Assembly: GCA_016192525.1 (NCBI GenBank)
Contig: JACPTZ010000091.1
Location: 142,115-206,114, forward strand
DNA: 64,000 nucleotides
Origin: Planctomycetota bacterium
Lineage (GTDB): Bacteria > Planctomycetota > MHYJ01 > JACPTZ01
Direction of reading: 5' to 3'
Under the pieces are notes generated by a model. It saw only the letters and a list, made by a program, of their open reading frames with translations. It searched no databases and was not told the DNA's origin. Below, one piece after another: positions 51,513-59,842 of this stretch. Numbering within the stretch: position 1 is the first letter of the stretch; every line of letters starts with the position of its first letter. The translations under genes were made by a program, and so were the position numbers.

Positions 51513-52109
51513 ATGAGCACGCAGCGGCATCTCACCCTCGTCACGGCCCTCATCGTGGTGGCGTTGGCGATCGGGCGCATCCCCTCCGGCTGGACCCAGC
51601 AGGCGCCGGCCGCCGGACTCAAGATCGGAGTGGTGAACATGAAAGAGGTCTTCACCCAGTACAGCAAGGCGAAGGTGTTCGAGGAGCAACTCGACAAGGA
51701 GAAGAAAGCCGAGGAGGCCTCGATCCAGGAACTCGAGAAGAACATGAAGTCGCTCATGGATCAGATCGACACCATCCGCAAGGACAAGCCGGACAGCGAA
51801 CTCCTGAAGGAATACCGCGAGAAGCTGGTGACCATGGAGGCGCTCCGGCGCTATCGGGCGGAATCCTGGAACGACATCGTGAAGGACCGGATCAACCAGA
51901 ACACCGCCGCCATGTACAACGACATCCGGACGGTCATCGACCAGTACGCGAGGACGAACGCGTACGATCTGATCCTGAAGACGGAGACGGGCAAGCTGGA
52001 GACCGACACGGAGGAGAGCGCCAATCAGCGCATCGCGCGGCGCTCGGTGCTGTTCTCGAGCCCGAACTTCGACGTCACCAACCAGATCATCGCGGAGCTC
52101 AACCGGTAG
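51513..52109 (+). CDS. OmpH/Skp family periplasmic chaperone
   Basis: 198 residues; ATG 51513 follows AAAAGGAG. A signal peptide (LTLVTALIVVALAIGRIPSGWTQQA) precedes the mature protein. The Skp fold is shown by LKIGVVNMKEVFTQYSKAK, then a long charged helical hairpin (QLDKEKKAEEASIQELEKNM...LRRYRAESWNDIVKDRINQN), and a closing AYDLILKTETGK...SSPNFDVTNQIIAELN. It holds unfolded outer-membrane proteins for BamA. The position between bamA and lpxD is standard. Confidence 0.9.
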   Translation: MSTQRHLTLVTALIVVALAIGRIPSGWTQQAPAAGLKIGVVNMKEVFTQYSKAKVFEEQLDKEKKAEEASIQELEKNMKSLMDQIDTIRKDKPDSELLKEYREKLVTMEALRRYRAESWNDIVKDRINQNTAAMYNDIRTVIDQYARTNAYDLILKTETGKLETDTEESANQRIARRSVLFSSPNFDVTNQIIAELNR

Positions 52110-52113
52110 GGAC

Positions 52114-53190
52114 ATGATGGAATTCCCGCTGGAGGAACTGGCGCGCCTGGTGGGGGCCACCCTCGTCGGGAAACCGGCCGGACCGATCCGCGGGGTCGCC
52201 GGCCTCGAGGAGGCGGAACCGGACGAGATCGCCTTCCTCGCGAACCGGAAGTACCGCCGGTTCCTGGACTCGACCCGGGCCGGCGCGGTGGTGGCGGGGC
52301 CGGACGTGCGCGAGGCGCGGGTCCCGCTCCTCCGGGTCGAAAACCCGGACCTCGCCTTCGCCCGCATCGCGGAGCGCTTCGCTCCGGAGCCGATTCGCGT
52401 TCCACCCGGCGTTCATCCGAGTGCGATCGTCGACCCGACGGCCCGGCTCGGCGCGGGAGTGGCGGTCGGCCCGCTCTGCGTGATCGGCGCGGGGGCGACG
52501 CTGGGGGATCGCACGGTCTGCGTGGCGCAGGTCCATGTCGGCCCCCACGCGACGATCGGCCGGGACGTGCTGCTTCATCCGCTGGTGGTGATCCGGGAAC
52601 GGGTGCGGATCGGCGACCGGGTCATCTGCCATGCCGGTTCGGTGATCGGGAGCGACGGCTTCGGCTTCGCGGAGGAGTCCGGCGCCCGGACCAAGATCCC
52701 CCAGATCGGCACCGTGGAGATCGGAAACGACGTCTCGATCGGGGCGAACTCGACCATTGACCGGGCGCGGTTCGGCGTGACGCGCATCGGAGCCGGAACG
52801 AAGATCGACAACCTCGTGCAGGTGGCGCACAACGTGCAGGTGGGCGGAAACAGCGTCCTCTGCGCGCAGGTGGGGATTTCCGGCAGCTCGCGACTCGGAC
52901 AGGGCGTGATCCTCGCGGGACAGGCCGGCGTGGCCGGGCACGTCGAGATCGGCGACGGGGCCCGGATCGGAGGGCGGGGCGGGGTCACGAAGTCCATGCC
53001 GGCGGGCGCCACCTGGTCGGGATACCCGGCCCGCGACCACCGGATCGTGCTCCGGGAGCAGGCCGCCGTGGCTCGACTCCCGGGCGTTCTCCGACGACTG
53101 GGCGTGCCCGCCCCTCCCGGGCCGGGGACAGGAAAGAAGAAGCGCGATGGCCGCGTCTCGACCGCAACGCACGCTCCGAAACGTCGCTGA
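52114..53190 (+). CDS. lpxD: UDP-3-O-(acyl)glucosamine N-acyltransferase
   Basis: 358 residues starting four bases after skp. The N-terminal uridine-binding domain (MEFPLEELARLVGATLVGKP, GLEEAEPDEIAFLANRKY) is followed by the left-handed beta-helix (HPSAIVDPTARLGAGVAVGP, VRIGDRVICHAGSVIGSDGFGF, VQVAHNVQVGGNSVLCAQVGISGSSRLG) with the catalytic His in AHNVQ. It adds the second acyl chain in lipid A synthesis. The gene overlaps lpxC-fabZ by 44 nt. Confidence 0.95.
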   Translation: MMEFPLEELARLVGATLVGKPAGPIRGVAGLEEAEPDEIAFLANRKYRRFLDSTRAGAVVAGPDVREARVPLLRVENPDLAFARIAERFAPEPIRVPPGVHPSAIVDPTARLGAGVAVGPLCVIGAGATLGDRTVCVAQVHVGPHATIGRDVLLHPLVVIRERVRIGDRVICHAGSVIGSDGFGFAEESGARTKIPQIGTVEIGNDVSIGANSTIDRARFGVTRIGAGTKIDNLVQVAHNVQVGGNSVLCAQVGISGSSRLGQGVILAGQAGVAGHVEIGDGARIGGRGGVTKSMPAGATWSGYPARDHRIVLREQAAVARLPGVLRRLGVPAPPGPGTGKKKRDGRVSTATHAPKRR

Positions 53191-54472
53191 GTGCCGCGGG
53201 ATCGGCCTGTTCAGCGGCGTTCCGGTCACCGTCCGGTTCCGCCCGGCGCCGCCGGACGCCGGCACGGTCTTCGTCCGAACCGATCTCCCGGGTCGCCCGC
53301 GCATCCCGGCCGTCATCGAGACCGCCCATCTCAAGTACCGCCGCACGGCGGTCGGTCGCGGCGGCGAGACGGTGGAGACCATCGAACACGCCCTCGCCGC
53401 GATTCACGGCTGCGGGCTCGACAACGTGGAGATCGAGATCGACGGCCCCGAGCTTCCCGGCGGGGACGGCAGCGCCGCGATGTTCCTGGAGGCGCTCCAG
53501 GGCGCCCAGATCGTCGATCAACCCGCCCCGCGCCCCATGGCCGTCCTCCGCGAGCCGGTGGCGGTGGAGGAGGACGGCGCCACGATCACCGCCCTTCCCG
53601 CCGAAGACGGCCTCACGCTCACCTACACGATGGACTACCGGGAGTTCGCGCTGGACCTGCAGCACCGCTCGGTCCGCCTCACCCCGGAGTCCTTCCCGAA
53701 AGAACTGGCGCCGGCCCGCACCTTCTGCTTCCGCGCCGAGGTGGAGCAGTTCCTGAAACAGGGGCTGGGGAAGGGCGCCGACCCGAATCAGCAGCTCGTG
53801 ATCGAGCCGGACGGCCGGCCGAACCTGCCGCTCCGGTTCCCGGACGAGTGCGTGCGGCACAAGCTGCTCGACCTCACGGGCGATCTCTTCCTCCTGAACG
53901 CCCCGCTCTCGGCGCACGTCGTCGCGGTCAAGTCCGGCCACGCCGTGAACCTCAAACTCGTCCAGCGCCTCGCGCAGGTCCTGTCGGAACAGGCCCCGCG
54001 TCAGAAGGAGACCTGGCTCGACGTCCGCGAGATCCTCAAGATCCTCCCCCACCGCTACCCGTTCCTCCTGATCGACAAGGTGATCGAACTCGACTCCTAC
54101 CAGCGCGCCGTGGGGATCAAGAACGTCACCTTCAACGAGCCCTACTTCCAGGGCCACTTCCCCGGCCAGCCGATCATGCCCGGGGTGCTGCAGATCGAGG
54201 CGATGGCCCAGCTCGCCGGCGCCCTCCTCATGCGGAAGGCCGAGAACGCGAACCGCCTCGCCGTGCTCCTCTCGATCGACCAGGCGAAGCTCCGCAAGAC
54301 GGTCGTCCCGGGGGACCAGCTCCGGATCGAGGCGGAGGTGATGAAGCTGAAGATGCGCACCGGCCACGTCCAGACCCGCTGCCTCGTGAACGGGCAGGTG
54401 GCCGCCGAGGCGCAGCTCAAGTTCATGCTGGTCGATCCGACCGCCGTCGACTCGACGCCGGTCACGGAATAG
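53147..54472 (+). CDS. lpxC/fabZ: LpxC-FabZ fusion: UDP-3-O-acyl-GlcNAc deacetylase / 3-hydroxyacyl-ACP dehydratase
   Basis: 441 residues. LpxC part (1-285): zinc ligands His81 in IEHALAAIHG, His238 and Asp242 in RHKLLDLTGD; catalytic His265 in SGHAVNLKL. FabZ part (295-441): LPHRYPFLLIDKV, YFQGHFPGQPIMPG with His337 and QIEAMAQ with Glu351. LpxC is the committed step of lipid A synthesis and FabZ supplies fatty-acid precursors from the same 3-hydroxyacyl-ACP pool. The fusion is known from Bacteroidota, Planctomycetota and relatives. All catalytic residues are present in both halves. Confidence 0.96.
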   Translation: MAASRPQRTLRNVAECRGIGLFSGVPVTVRFRPAPPDAGTVFVRTDLPGRPRIPAVIETAHLKYRRTAVGRGGETVETIEHALAAIHGCGLDNVEIEIDGPELPGGDGSAAMFLEALQGAQIVDQPAPRPMAVLREPVAVEEDGATITALPAEDGLTLTYTMDYREFALDLQHRSVRLTPESFPKELAPARTFCFRAEVEQFLKQGLGKGADPNQQLVIEPDGRPNLPLRFPDECVRHKLLDLTGDLFLLNAPLSAHVVAVKSGHAVNLKLVQRLAQVLSEQAPRQKETWLDVREILKILPHRYPFLLIDKVIELDSYQRAVGIKNVTFNEPYFQGHFPGQPIMPGVLQIEAMAQLAGALLMRKAENANRLAVLLSIDQAKLRKTVVPGDQLRIEAEVMKLKMRTGHVQTRCLVNGQVAAEAQLKFMLVDPTAVDSTPVTE

Positions 54473-54475
54473 GCC

Positions 54476-55327
54476 ATGAGCCGGATTCACCCCACCGCCT
54501 CGGTTCACCCGCGCGCCGTCCTGGCGGACGACGTCGTCGTCGGCCCCTTCGCCGTGATCGGGGAGCACTGCCGTATCGGCCCGGGGTGCCGGATCGACGG
54601 GCACGCCGTGGTGGAGGGACACACGACGCTGGGGGCCCACAATCATGTCTACCCGTTCGCCGTGCTCGGATCGGCCCCGCAGGACCTCACCTACCGCGAT
54701 GAGCCGACCACCCTCGTGATCGGATCGCACAACACGTTTCGGGAATACTCCACCGTGAATGTGGGGACCGTGAAGGGGGGGGGCTGCACGCGCCTCGGCG
54801 ACCACAACCTGCTGATGGCGAGCACCCACGTGGCGCACGACTGCCGGCTGGAGAACAACATTGTCATCGCGAACGGCGTCCTGTTCGGCGGGCACGTGAA
54901 GGTGGAGAGCGACGCCACCTTCGGCGGTCTCGCGGCCCTGCACCACTTCGTCACCGTCGGTGCGCGGGCGTTCGTGGGAGGAATGACGCGGGTGGTGCAG
55001 GATGTCCCGCCCTACATGACGGTGGAGGGGAATCCGGCCAAGGTCCGCTGCGTGAACATCGTGGGACTCAAGCGCCGCAGCGTTTCGGCGGCGACCATCG
55101 AGGAACTCAAGGAGGCGCACAAGCTGCTTTTTCGGGCCGGAGTCCCCCGCCCGCGGGCGATTTCGCTCCTCGAACAGAAGCCGGGCACGACCGCGGAACT
55201 CCGGCACCTCGTCGCCTTCCTGAAGGCGCAGGCGGCGGGACGGCAGGGTCGGGCGCTGGAGGCGCATCGGAAAGTGGCCCCCCAGGCGGGGCCCGTGGCG
55301 GGGCCGACGCCGACCGGGGCGCCTTAG
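54476..55327 (+). CDS. lpxA: UDP-N-acetylglucosamine acyltransferase
   Basis: 283 residues, starting three bases after lpxC-fabZ. The hexapeptide beta-helix is shown by IHPTASVHPRAVLADDVVVGPFAVIG, the substrate region AHDCRLENNIVIANGVLFGGHVKV with the catalytic His in THVAHDC, HHFVTVGARAFVGGMTRVVQDVPPYM and EGNPAKVRCVNIVGLKRR. A helical C-terminal domain follows, with an Ala/Pro tail of ~25 residues. It catalyses the first acylation in lipid A synthesis. Confidence 0.95.
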   Translation: MSRIHPTASVHPRAVLADDVVVGPFAVIGEHCRIGPGCRIDGHAVVEGHTTLGAHNHVYPFAVLGSAPQDLTYRDEPTTLVIGSHNTFREYSTVNVGTVKGGGCTRLGDHNLLMASTHVAHDCRLENNIVIANGVLFGGHVKVESDATFGGLAALHHFVTVGARAFVGGMTRVVQDVPPYMTVEGNPAKVRCVNIVGLKRRSVSAATIEELKEAHKLLFRAGVPRPRAISLLEQKPGTTAELRHLVAFLKAQAAGRQGRALEAHRKVAPQAGPVAGPTPTGAP

Positions 55328-55522
55328 AGACTCTCTCGGCGGGCGAAGCGCAGGGGCGGGGCTTCCGCCACTCGAATGCCTGCCCGCCATCTGTGTGGCG
55401 GGGCGGACAGGAGCCCCCGCCCGCCTGTTTCGCGGCTCGTCCTGCACCTTCCGCCGGGCACGGGCGGACGAGCCGCCCGTGGCGCCCTGAATCGTGATCG
55501 TCCACCGGCCTGGATGAATAAC

Positions 55523-56551
55523 ATGTCCCCCCTCCGTGTCGCTGTCGTGGGCGTCGGTCACCTCGGGAAAGAGCACGCCCGGATCTATGCGGCCATCCCC
55601 GGCGTCCGTCTGGTCGCCGTCGCCGATCTCGTGCGCGAACGCGCGGAGGCGGTGGCCGCCCGCACCGGCGCGGAGGCGGTGGGCGACCATCGATCCCTCC
55701 TCGGAAAGGTCGACGCGGTCAGTGTCGCCGTCCCGACCGTGGGGCACTTCGAGATCGCGCGGGCCTTCCTCACGGCCGGCGTCCCCTGTCTGGTCGAGAA
55801 GCCGATGACCAAGACGACGGCGGAGGCGAAACGGCTGGTCGCGCTCGCCGCGAAACACCGGACGGCCCTGCAGGTGGGGCACGTCGAGCGCTTCAATCCG
55901 GCCCTCCGCGCCATCTGGCCGCACGTCGGACGCCCGCGCTTCATCGAGTGTCACCGCCTGTCGCCGTTCCGGTTCCGGTCGATGGACATCGACGTGGTCA
56001 TGGACCTGATGATCCACGATATCGACATCGTCCTCCATCTCGTCTCCTCCCCGCTCCGGCGGATCGACGCCCTCGGCGTGGGCGTCCTCTCCGGCGCGGA
56101 GGACATCGCGAACGCCCGACTCACCTTCGCCGACGGCTGCGTGGCGAATGTCACCGCGAGCCGCGTTTCGGACAAGGCGCTCCGGCGGACGCGGATTTTC
56201 AGCGACGACGCCTACATCGCCTTCGACACCGGCGACCGCACCGCGCAGGTGGTCCGCAAGGCCCCGGGGTTCAACGAGGCGCTCCGCGACCTCCCGCGCG
56301 ATCCGACGAGAATCCCGGACGTGAAGGCGCTGCTCTTCGAGAAGTACCTGCGGATCGAGAACCTCCAGGTGTCCGCCGACGAGGAGCCGCTCCGGACCGA
56401 GCTGGAGTCGTTCGTCGAGGCGGTCCGGACGGGATCGACGCCGGTCGTCCCCGGCGAGCACGGGCTTCGCGCCATCGAGACGGCGACGCGGATCACCCGG
56501 GCCATCCGGACGGCGCGGGCACGGGCGGAGAGTCGGAGGTCGAGGGTCTAA
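55523..56551 (+). CDS. Gfo/Idh/MocA family NAD(P)-dependent oxidoreductase, GnnA-like candidate
   Basis: 342 residues from ATG 55523 (ATG 55514 is also possible). The Rossmann N-terminus is LRVAVVGVGHLGKEHARIYAAIPGVRLVAVAD. The family EKP motif is VEKPMTKTTAEAKRLVALA. The C-terminal alpha/beta domain has MDIDVVMDLMIHDIDIVLHLV. It sits between lpxA and lpxB. In Acidithiobacillus the oxidoreductase GnnA is encoded there and, with the aminotransferase GnnB, makes the 3-amino sugar for amide-linked lipid A. No GnnB is adjacent here, so this role is only a suggestion. Confidence 0.85.
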   Translation: MSPLRVAVVGVGHLGKEHARIYAAIPGVRLVAVADLVRERAEAVAARTGAEAVGDHRSLLGKVDAVSVAVPTVGHFEIARAFLTAGVPCLVEKPMTKTTAEAKRLVALAAKHRTALQVGHVERFNPALRAIWPHVGRPRFIECHRLSPFRFRSMDIDVVMDLMIHDIDIVLHLVSSPLRRIDALGVGVLSGAEDIANARLTFADGCVANVTASRVSDKALRRTRIFSDDAYIAFDTGDRTAQVVRKAPGFNEALRDLPRDPTRIPDVKALLFEKYLRIENLQVSADEEPLRTELESFVEAVRTGSTPVVPGEHGLRAIETATRITRAIRTARARAESRRSRV

Positions 56552-56593
56552 GCTGCGTTAGCGAAGTTCGGGGCCAGGCGCCGATGAATCGGC

Positions 56594-56783
56594 CCGTCCA
56601 CCCTGAGCGAGGCGCCCGCCATCCGTACGGCGGGCGCCGAGTCGAAGGGCGCGCCCGCGGTGCCATCCTTCGACTTGCCCTGCAGCGCGTGCTGCGGGGC
56701 CGGAGGATCACCAGTCTGAGACCGGCTTGAGTACTGAGCTGGTGATCCTTCGCCTCGGCCTGCGGCCGAGGCTCAGGATGACA
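56594..56783. repeat. composite palindromic element upstream of lpxB
   Basis: The left part resembles the CGTCC..CCTGAGCGAG...GTCGAAGGGC element (compare 51247). The right part, GGATCACCAG...CTGGTGATCCTTCGCC...GCTCAGGATGACA, resembles the 26895/36162 family. It looks like one element inserted into or fused with another. Confidence 0.65.
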
Positions 56784-56823
56784 AGGGACGGGGCGGTAAC
56801 CTCGTACCACGGCGGGAACCGTA

Positions 56824-56928
56824 GGGGCGGGTGCCGACCGGTTTCCGGATTGACCGTTTCGATGATCGCGGAGAGGATCGCCGCCCTCCGACGGCTTCTC
56901 CTGCAGCCATGAGGTCGGGGCCCGCCCG
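56824..56928 (+). repeat. ~105-bp GGGCGGGTGCCGACC element, copy 3 (upstream of lpxB)
   Basis: Same terminal inverted repeat and central GATGATCGCG block as copies at 30904 and 32885; ends 51 nt before the lpxB ATG. Confidence 0.8.
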
Positions 56929-56979
56929 CCCGCCGTCCTCGGGACTCTCCCGCGAGCCCCCATCTCCGGACCGGCCCGA

Positions 56980-58107
56980 ATGACAACCATCCTGATCGTC
57001 GCGGGCGAACCGTCGGGGGACCTCCACGGCGCCCGTCTCGCGCGGGCCCTGGTGGAGGCCGACCCCGCGGTCCGGCTCCTCGGAGCGGGCGGTCCGAAAA
57101 TGAAGGCCGCGGGGGTCGAACTCAGGGTCGAAACGACGCGCCACGCCGTGACCGGGATCGTGGAGGTCCTCGGCGGTCTGTCGGAATTCCGCCGCTGGCA
57201 TCACCGGCTCGTCCAGACGGTGCAGCGGGATCGTCCAGAGGCGGTCGTCTGCATCGACTTCCCGGATTTCAATCTGAGATTCGCCGAAACCGCCGCGGCC
57301 CTCGGGACGAGGCTCGTCTACTACATCTGCCCGCAGGTGTGGGCCTGGCGGAAGGGTCGCGTGCGGGCGATCCGGAGACTGTTCTCCCGCGTCCTCTGCA
57401 TCTTCCCGTTCGAGGAGGCGTTCTACGGGAAGCACGGGGTCCCGGCGAAGTGGGTGGGGCATCCGCTCATCGACGCCCTGGCGGAGGCCCCGCCGCCGGC
57501 CGATCTGAGGCGCGAACTGGGGATCCCGGCGGAGGCCCCGCTCATCGCCTGTCTGCCGGGCAGCCGGACAAGCGAGGTCCGGCGCCACTGGCCGATCTTC
57601 CGGGAAGCGGCGCGGAGGGTCGCCGGGGCGCACCCGGAGACGCGATTCGTGTGTGCGGCGGCGGAGGACCTCCCCGACGAGGCGCTCGCCGAAGGACACG
57701 GTCCCCGAGTCGAGATCGCGCGGGTGCGGGGTCGAACCCGTGACGTGCTGCACGCGGCGACGATGGCGTGGGTGGCCTCGGGGACGGCCACGGTGGAGGC
57801 GGCGCTGGCCGGGACGCCGATGATCGTGGTGTACCGCATTCACCCGGCCACCTGGGCGGCGCTGCTGCCTCTCGTGAAGGTGCCGCACATCGCCATGGCG
57901 AATCTCGTGGCGAATCGGCGGCTCGTCCCGGAACTGGTGCAGTGGAACGCCACGCCGGAGCGGCTCTGCCGCGAGACGGAGCGGCTCTGGCCGGAATCGG
58001 CCCGGGCCGGGATGCGCCGGGGTCTGCGCGAGGTTCAGGACCGCCTCGGCAAACCCGGCGCGAGCGCGCGCGCTGCGCTGGAGATCCTGGCGGTCGCGCG
58101 GGAGTAA
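56980..58107 (+). CDS. lpxB: lipid-A-disaccharide synthase
   Basis: 375 residues. GT19 signatures: ILIVAGEPSGDLHGARLARAL, GGPKMKAAGVE, VEVLGGLSEFRRW, VVCIDFPDFNLRFAETAAALG, YYICPQVWAWRKGRVRAI, FPFEEAFYGKHGVPAKWVGHPLID and LPGSRTSEVRRHWPIF; later ASGTATVEAALAGTPMIVVYRI. It condenses UDP-diacylglucosamine with lipid X. It follows the oxidoreductase after a 428-bp gap filled with repeat elements, so it may be expressed separately from lpxD-lpxA. Confidence 0.95.
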   Translation: MTTILIVAGEPSGDLHGARLARALVEADPAVRLLGAGGPKMKAAGVELRVETTRHAVTGIVEVLGGLSEFRRWHHRLVQTVQRDRPEAVVCIDFPDFNLRFAETAAALGTRLVYYICPQVWAWRKGRVRAIRRLFSRVLCIFPFEEAFYGKHGVPAKWVGHPLIDALAEAPPPADLRRELGIPAEAPLIACLPGSRTSEVRRHWPIFREAARRVAGAHPETRFVCAAAEDLPDEALAEGHGPRVEIARVRGRTRDVLHAATMAWVASGTATVEAALAGTPMIVVYRIHPATWAALLPLVKVPHIAMANLVANRRLVPELVQWNATPERLCRETERLWPESARAGMRRGLREVQDRLGKPGASARAALEILAVARE

Positions 58108-58204
58108 GTCGAGAACCGCGAATGGCGCGGATCAAATGGTTTCAGTCCGCCGAGGACGCTGAAGACGCCGAAAAGGACGGAGGCGGGGAACAACCGCGAC
58201 GGAC

Positions 58205-58220
58205 GGAAACAACAACGGAA
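58205..58220 (+). repeat. left inverted arm matching the 58477 tandem repeat
   Basis: GGAAACAACAACGGAA is the exact complement of 58482-58497. Together the arms bracket the GGGTGGC element at 58241-58393. Confidence 0.65.
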
Positions 58221-58240
58221 GAAACCACGGGTTTGAACAC

Positions 58241-58393
58241 GGGTGGCACGGCCCAACGGGCCGTGCGGCCGAAGGCCGTCGGAAGCCGCACCCGGCGCGC
58301 AGGAACAGATCGGACGGCGGTCGTGCAGGATGGACGCAGGGACGGGCTTCTTGTCGCGCTTCGCGCGACCCGGCCCTTCGGGCCGGGCCACCC
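58241..58393. repeat. GGGTGGC...GCCACCC element, copy 2
   Basis: Begins GGGTGGCACGG, ends CCGGGCCACCC, with internal GGGCTTCTTGTCGC shared with 30661-30832. Also preceded by a GAAAC/AACAAC-rich tract. Confidence 0.7.
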
Positions 58394-58476
58394 TCGGACC
58401 TCGCTGCGGGGATCGGACGTAGTCGGGTTGCGGACGAGGCCGGCGCGGTGCTTTGGCGCCCTTGCGTGAGCCCTCT

Positions 58477-58593
58477 GTTGTTTCCGTTGTTGTTTCCGTT
58501 GCTGTTTCCGTTGCTGTTTCCGTTGTTGTTTCCGTTGTTGTTTCCGTTGTTGTTTCCGTTGCTGTTTCCGTTGCTGTTTCCGTTGTTGTTTCC
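58477..58593 (+). repeat. 12-bp tandem repeat GTTGTTTCCGTT, ~9.75 units
   Basis: Units are GTTGTTTCCGTT or GCTGTTTCCGTT, otherwise invariant, in the order T T C C T T T C C T at the second base. It lies in the lpxB-larC gap and is not coding. Similar TTG/TTTCC tracts, or their complements, occur at 3440, 30610, 39010, 39810 and 48470. Confidence 0.9.
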
Positions 58594-58649
58594 CTCATCT
58601 GAATTCGCGTAATTCGCGTAATTCGCGGTTTGCCCTCGGGAACACAGAC

Positions 58650-59810
58650 ATGTCCATCGCCATCTTCGATCTCCTCGGCGGCGCCAGCGGGGACATGATC
58701 CTCGGGGCGATCGTCGATGCCGGCGTCCCGCTCGATCGTCTCCGGCGGGGGCTTCGCGGCGTGCTCCGCACCGGCTACACGATTTCGGCGAGGCGCGTCG
58801 TGAAGAGCGGCCTCTCCGCAACCTCCGTGCGCGTTCACGTCGCCGACGCGGCCCATCACCACGCCCGCCCCGTCTCAGAGATCCTCCGGCTTGTCGACCG
58901 ATCACGCCTCCCGGACCGCGTAAAGCACGATGCGCACCGGATCTTCGAGCGTCTCGGTCGGGTGGAGGCCCGCATTCACGGCGTCCCTTTCGCCCGGTCG
59001 CACCTGCACGAGGCGGGGGCCGTCGATGCGATCGTGGACGTGGTCGGGGCCTGTCTGGGTCTCGCGGCGTTGGACGTGGAGACGGTCCACGCCGGCGCGT
59101 TCCCGCTCCGCCGCGGGACCGTGCGGACGTCGCACGGTCCGCTCCCGCTCCCGGCCCCGGCGACGACGGCCCTGCTGCGGGGCTGGCCCGTCGAGTGGCT
59201 CGAAGGCCCCGGCGAGACCGTCACACCGACCGGGGCGGCGATCCTGACCACGCTCGGCCGGCCCGACACGCTCCCTCCGCCGATGCGGATCACCTCCACG
59301 GGCCTTGGCGCAGGCACGCGCGACTGGCCCGATCGGGCGAACGTGCTCCGGCTCACGGTGGGAACCGCGGTCTCACGCGGAGAGGGGGACACCGACGCGG
59401 TGTGGGAGGTGGCCTGCAATCTGGACGACTGCACACCCCAGATCGTGGCGCACGCGCTGGAACGCTGTCTCGCAGCGGGCGCGCTGGATGCGTGGGTGAC
59501 GCCGGTGACGATGAAGAAAGGCCGGCCCGGGTGGATGTTCACTACGCTCGTCGGGGAAGCGGAGCGCCGGGCGGTGGAGGAGACGATCTTCGCGGAGACG
59601 CCGACCTTCGGCCTGCGGCGTCACCGCGTGGAGCGCGAGACATTGCGACGCTCGTGGGAGCGAGTGAAGACGCCCTACGGACCTGTACGGGTGAAGGTGG
59701 GCCGCCGCGGGACGCGCGCGGTCACGAGGGCACCGGAGTTCGAGGAGGTGAGGCGGGTGGCGGGGGCAGCGGGAGTTTCACCCAAGAGGTTGCTTGGCGT
59801 GCCAGGGTAG
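58650..59810 (+). CDS. larC: LarC, nickel insertase for the nickel-pincer (NPN) cofactor
   Basis: 386 residues. Signatures: FDLLGGASGDMILGAIVDAG at the N-terminus, SHLHEAGAVDAIVDVVGACLGLAAL, GPLPLPAPATTALLRG, the central EVACNLDDCTPQIVAHALE and DAWVTPVTMKKGRPGWMFTTL. LarC inserts nickel into P2TMN to complete the cofactor of lactate racemase and related enzymes. In lactobacilli larC needs a programmed frameshift; here it is one continuous frame. LarA, LarB and LarE are not in the window. Confidence 0.93.
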   Translation: MSIAIFDLLGGASGDMILGAIVDAGVPLDRLRRGLRGVLRTGYTISARRVVKSGLSATSVRVHVADAAHHHARPVSEILRLVDRSRLPDRVKHDAHRIFERLGRVEARIHGVPFARSHLHEAGAVDAIVDVVGACLGLAALDVETVHAGAFPLRRGTVRTSHGPLPLPAPATTALLRGWPVEWLEGPGETVTPTGAAILTTLGRPDTLPPPMRITSTGLGAGTRDWPDRANVLRLTVGTAVSRGEGDTDAVWEVACNLDDCTPQIVAHALERCLAAGALDAWVTPVTMKKGRPGWMFTTLVGEAERRAVEETIFAETPTFGLRRHRVERETLRRSWERVKTPYGPVRVKVGRRGTRAVTRAPEFEEVRRVAGAAGVSPKRLLGVPG

Positions 59811-59842
59811 CCGCGACAGCAGCGAGAAACGGGGCGCAAACC

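Noticed and set aside
53191..54702. 503-codon plus-strand frame over lpxC-fabZ and lpxA
   Set aside because: An Arg/Pro-rich +1 shadow of the lpxC-fabZ frame.
58477..58593. Possible CRISPR array
   Set aside because: Units are 12 bp, contiguous and without spacers; it is a simple tandem repeat. No cas genes are in the window.
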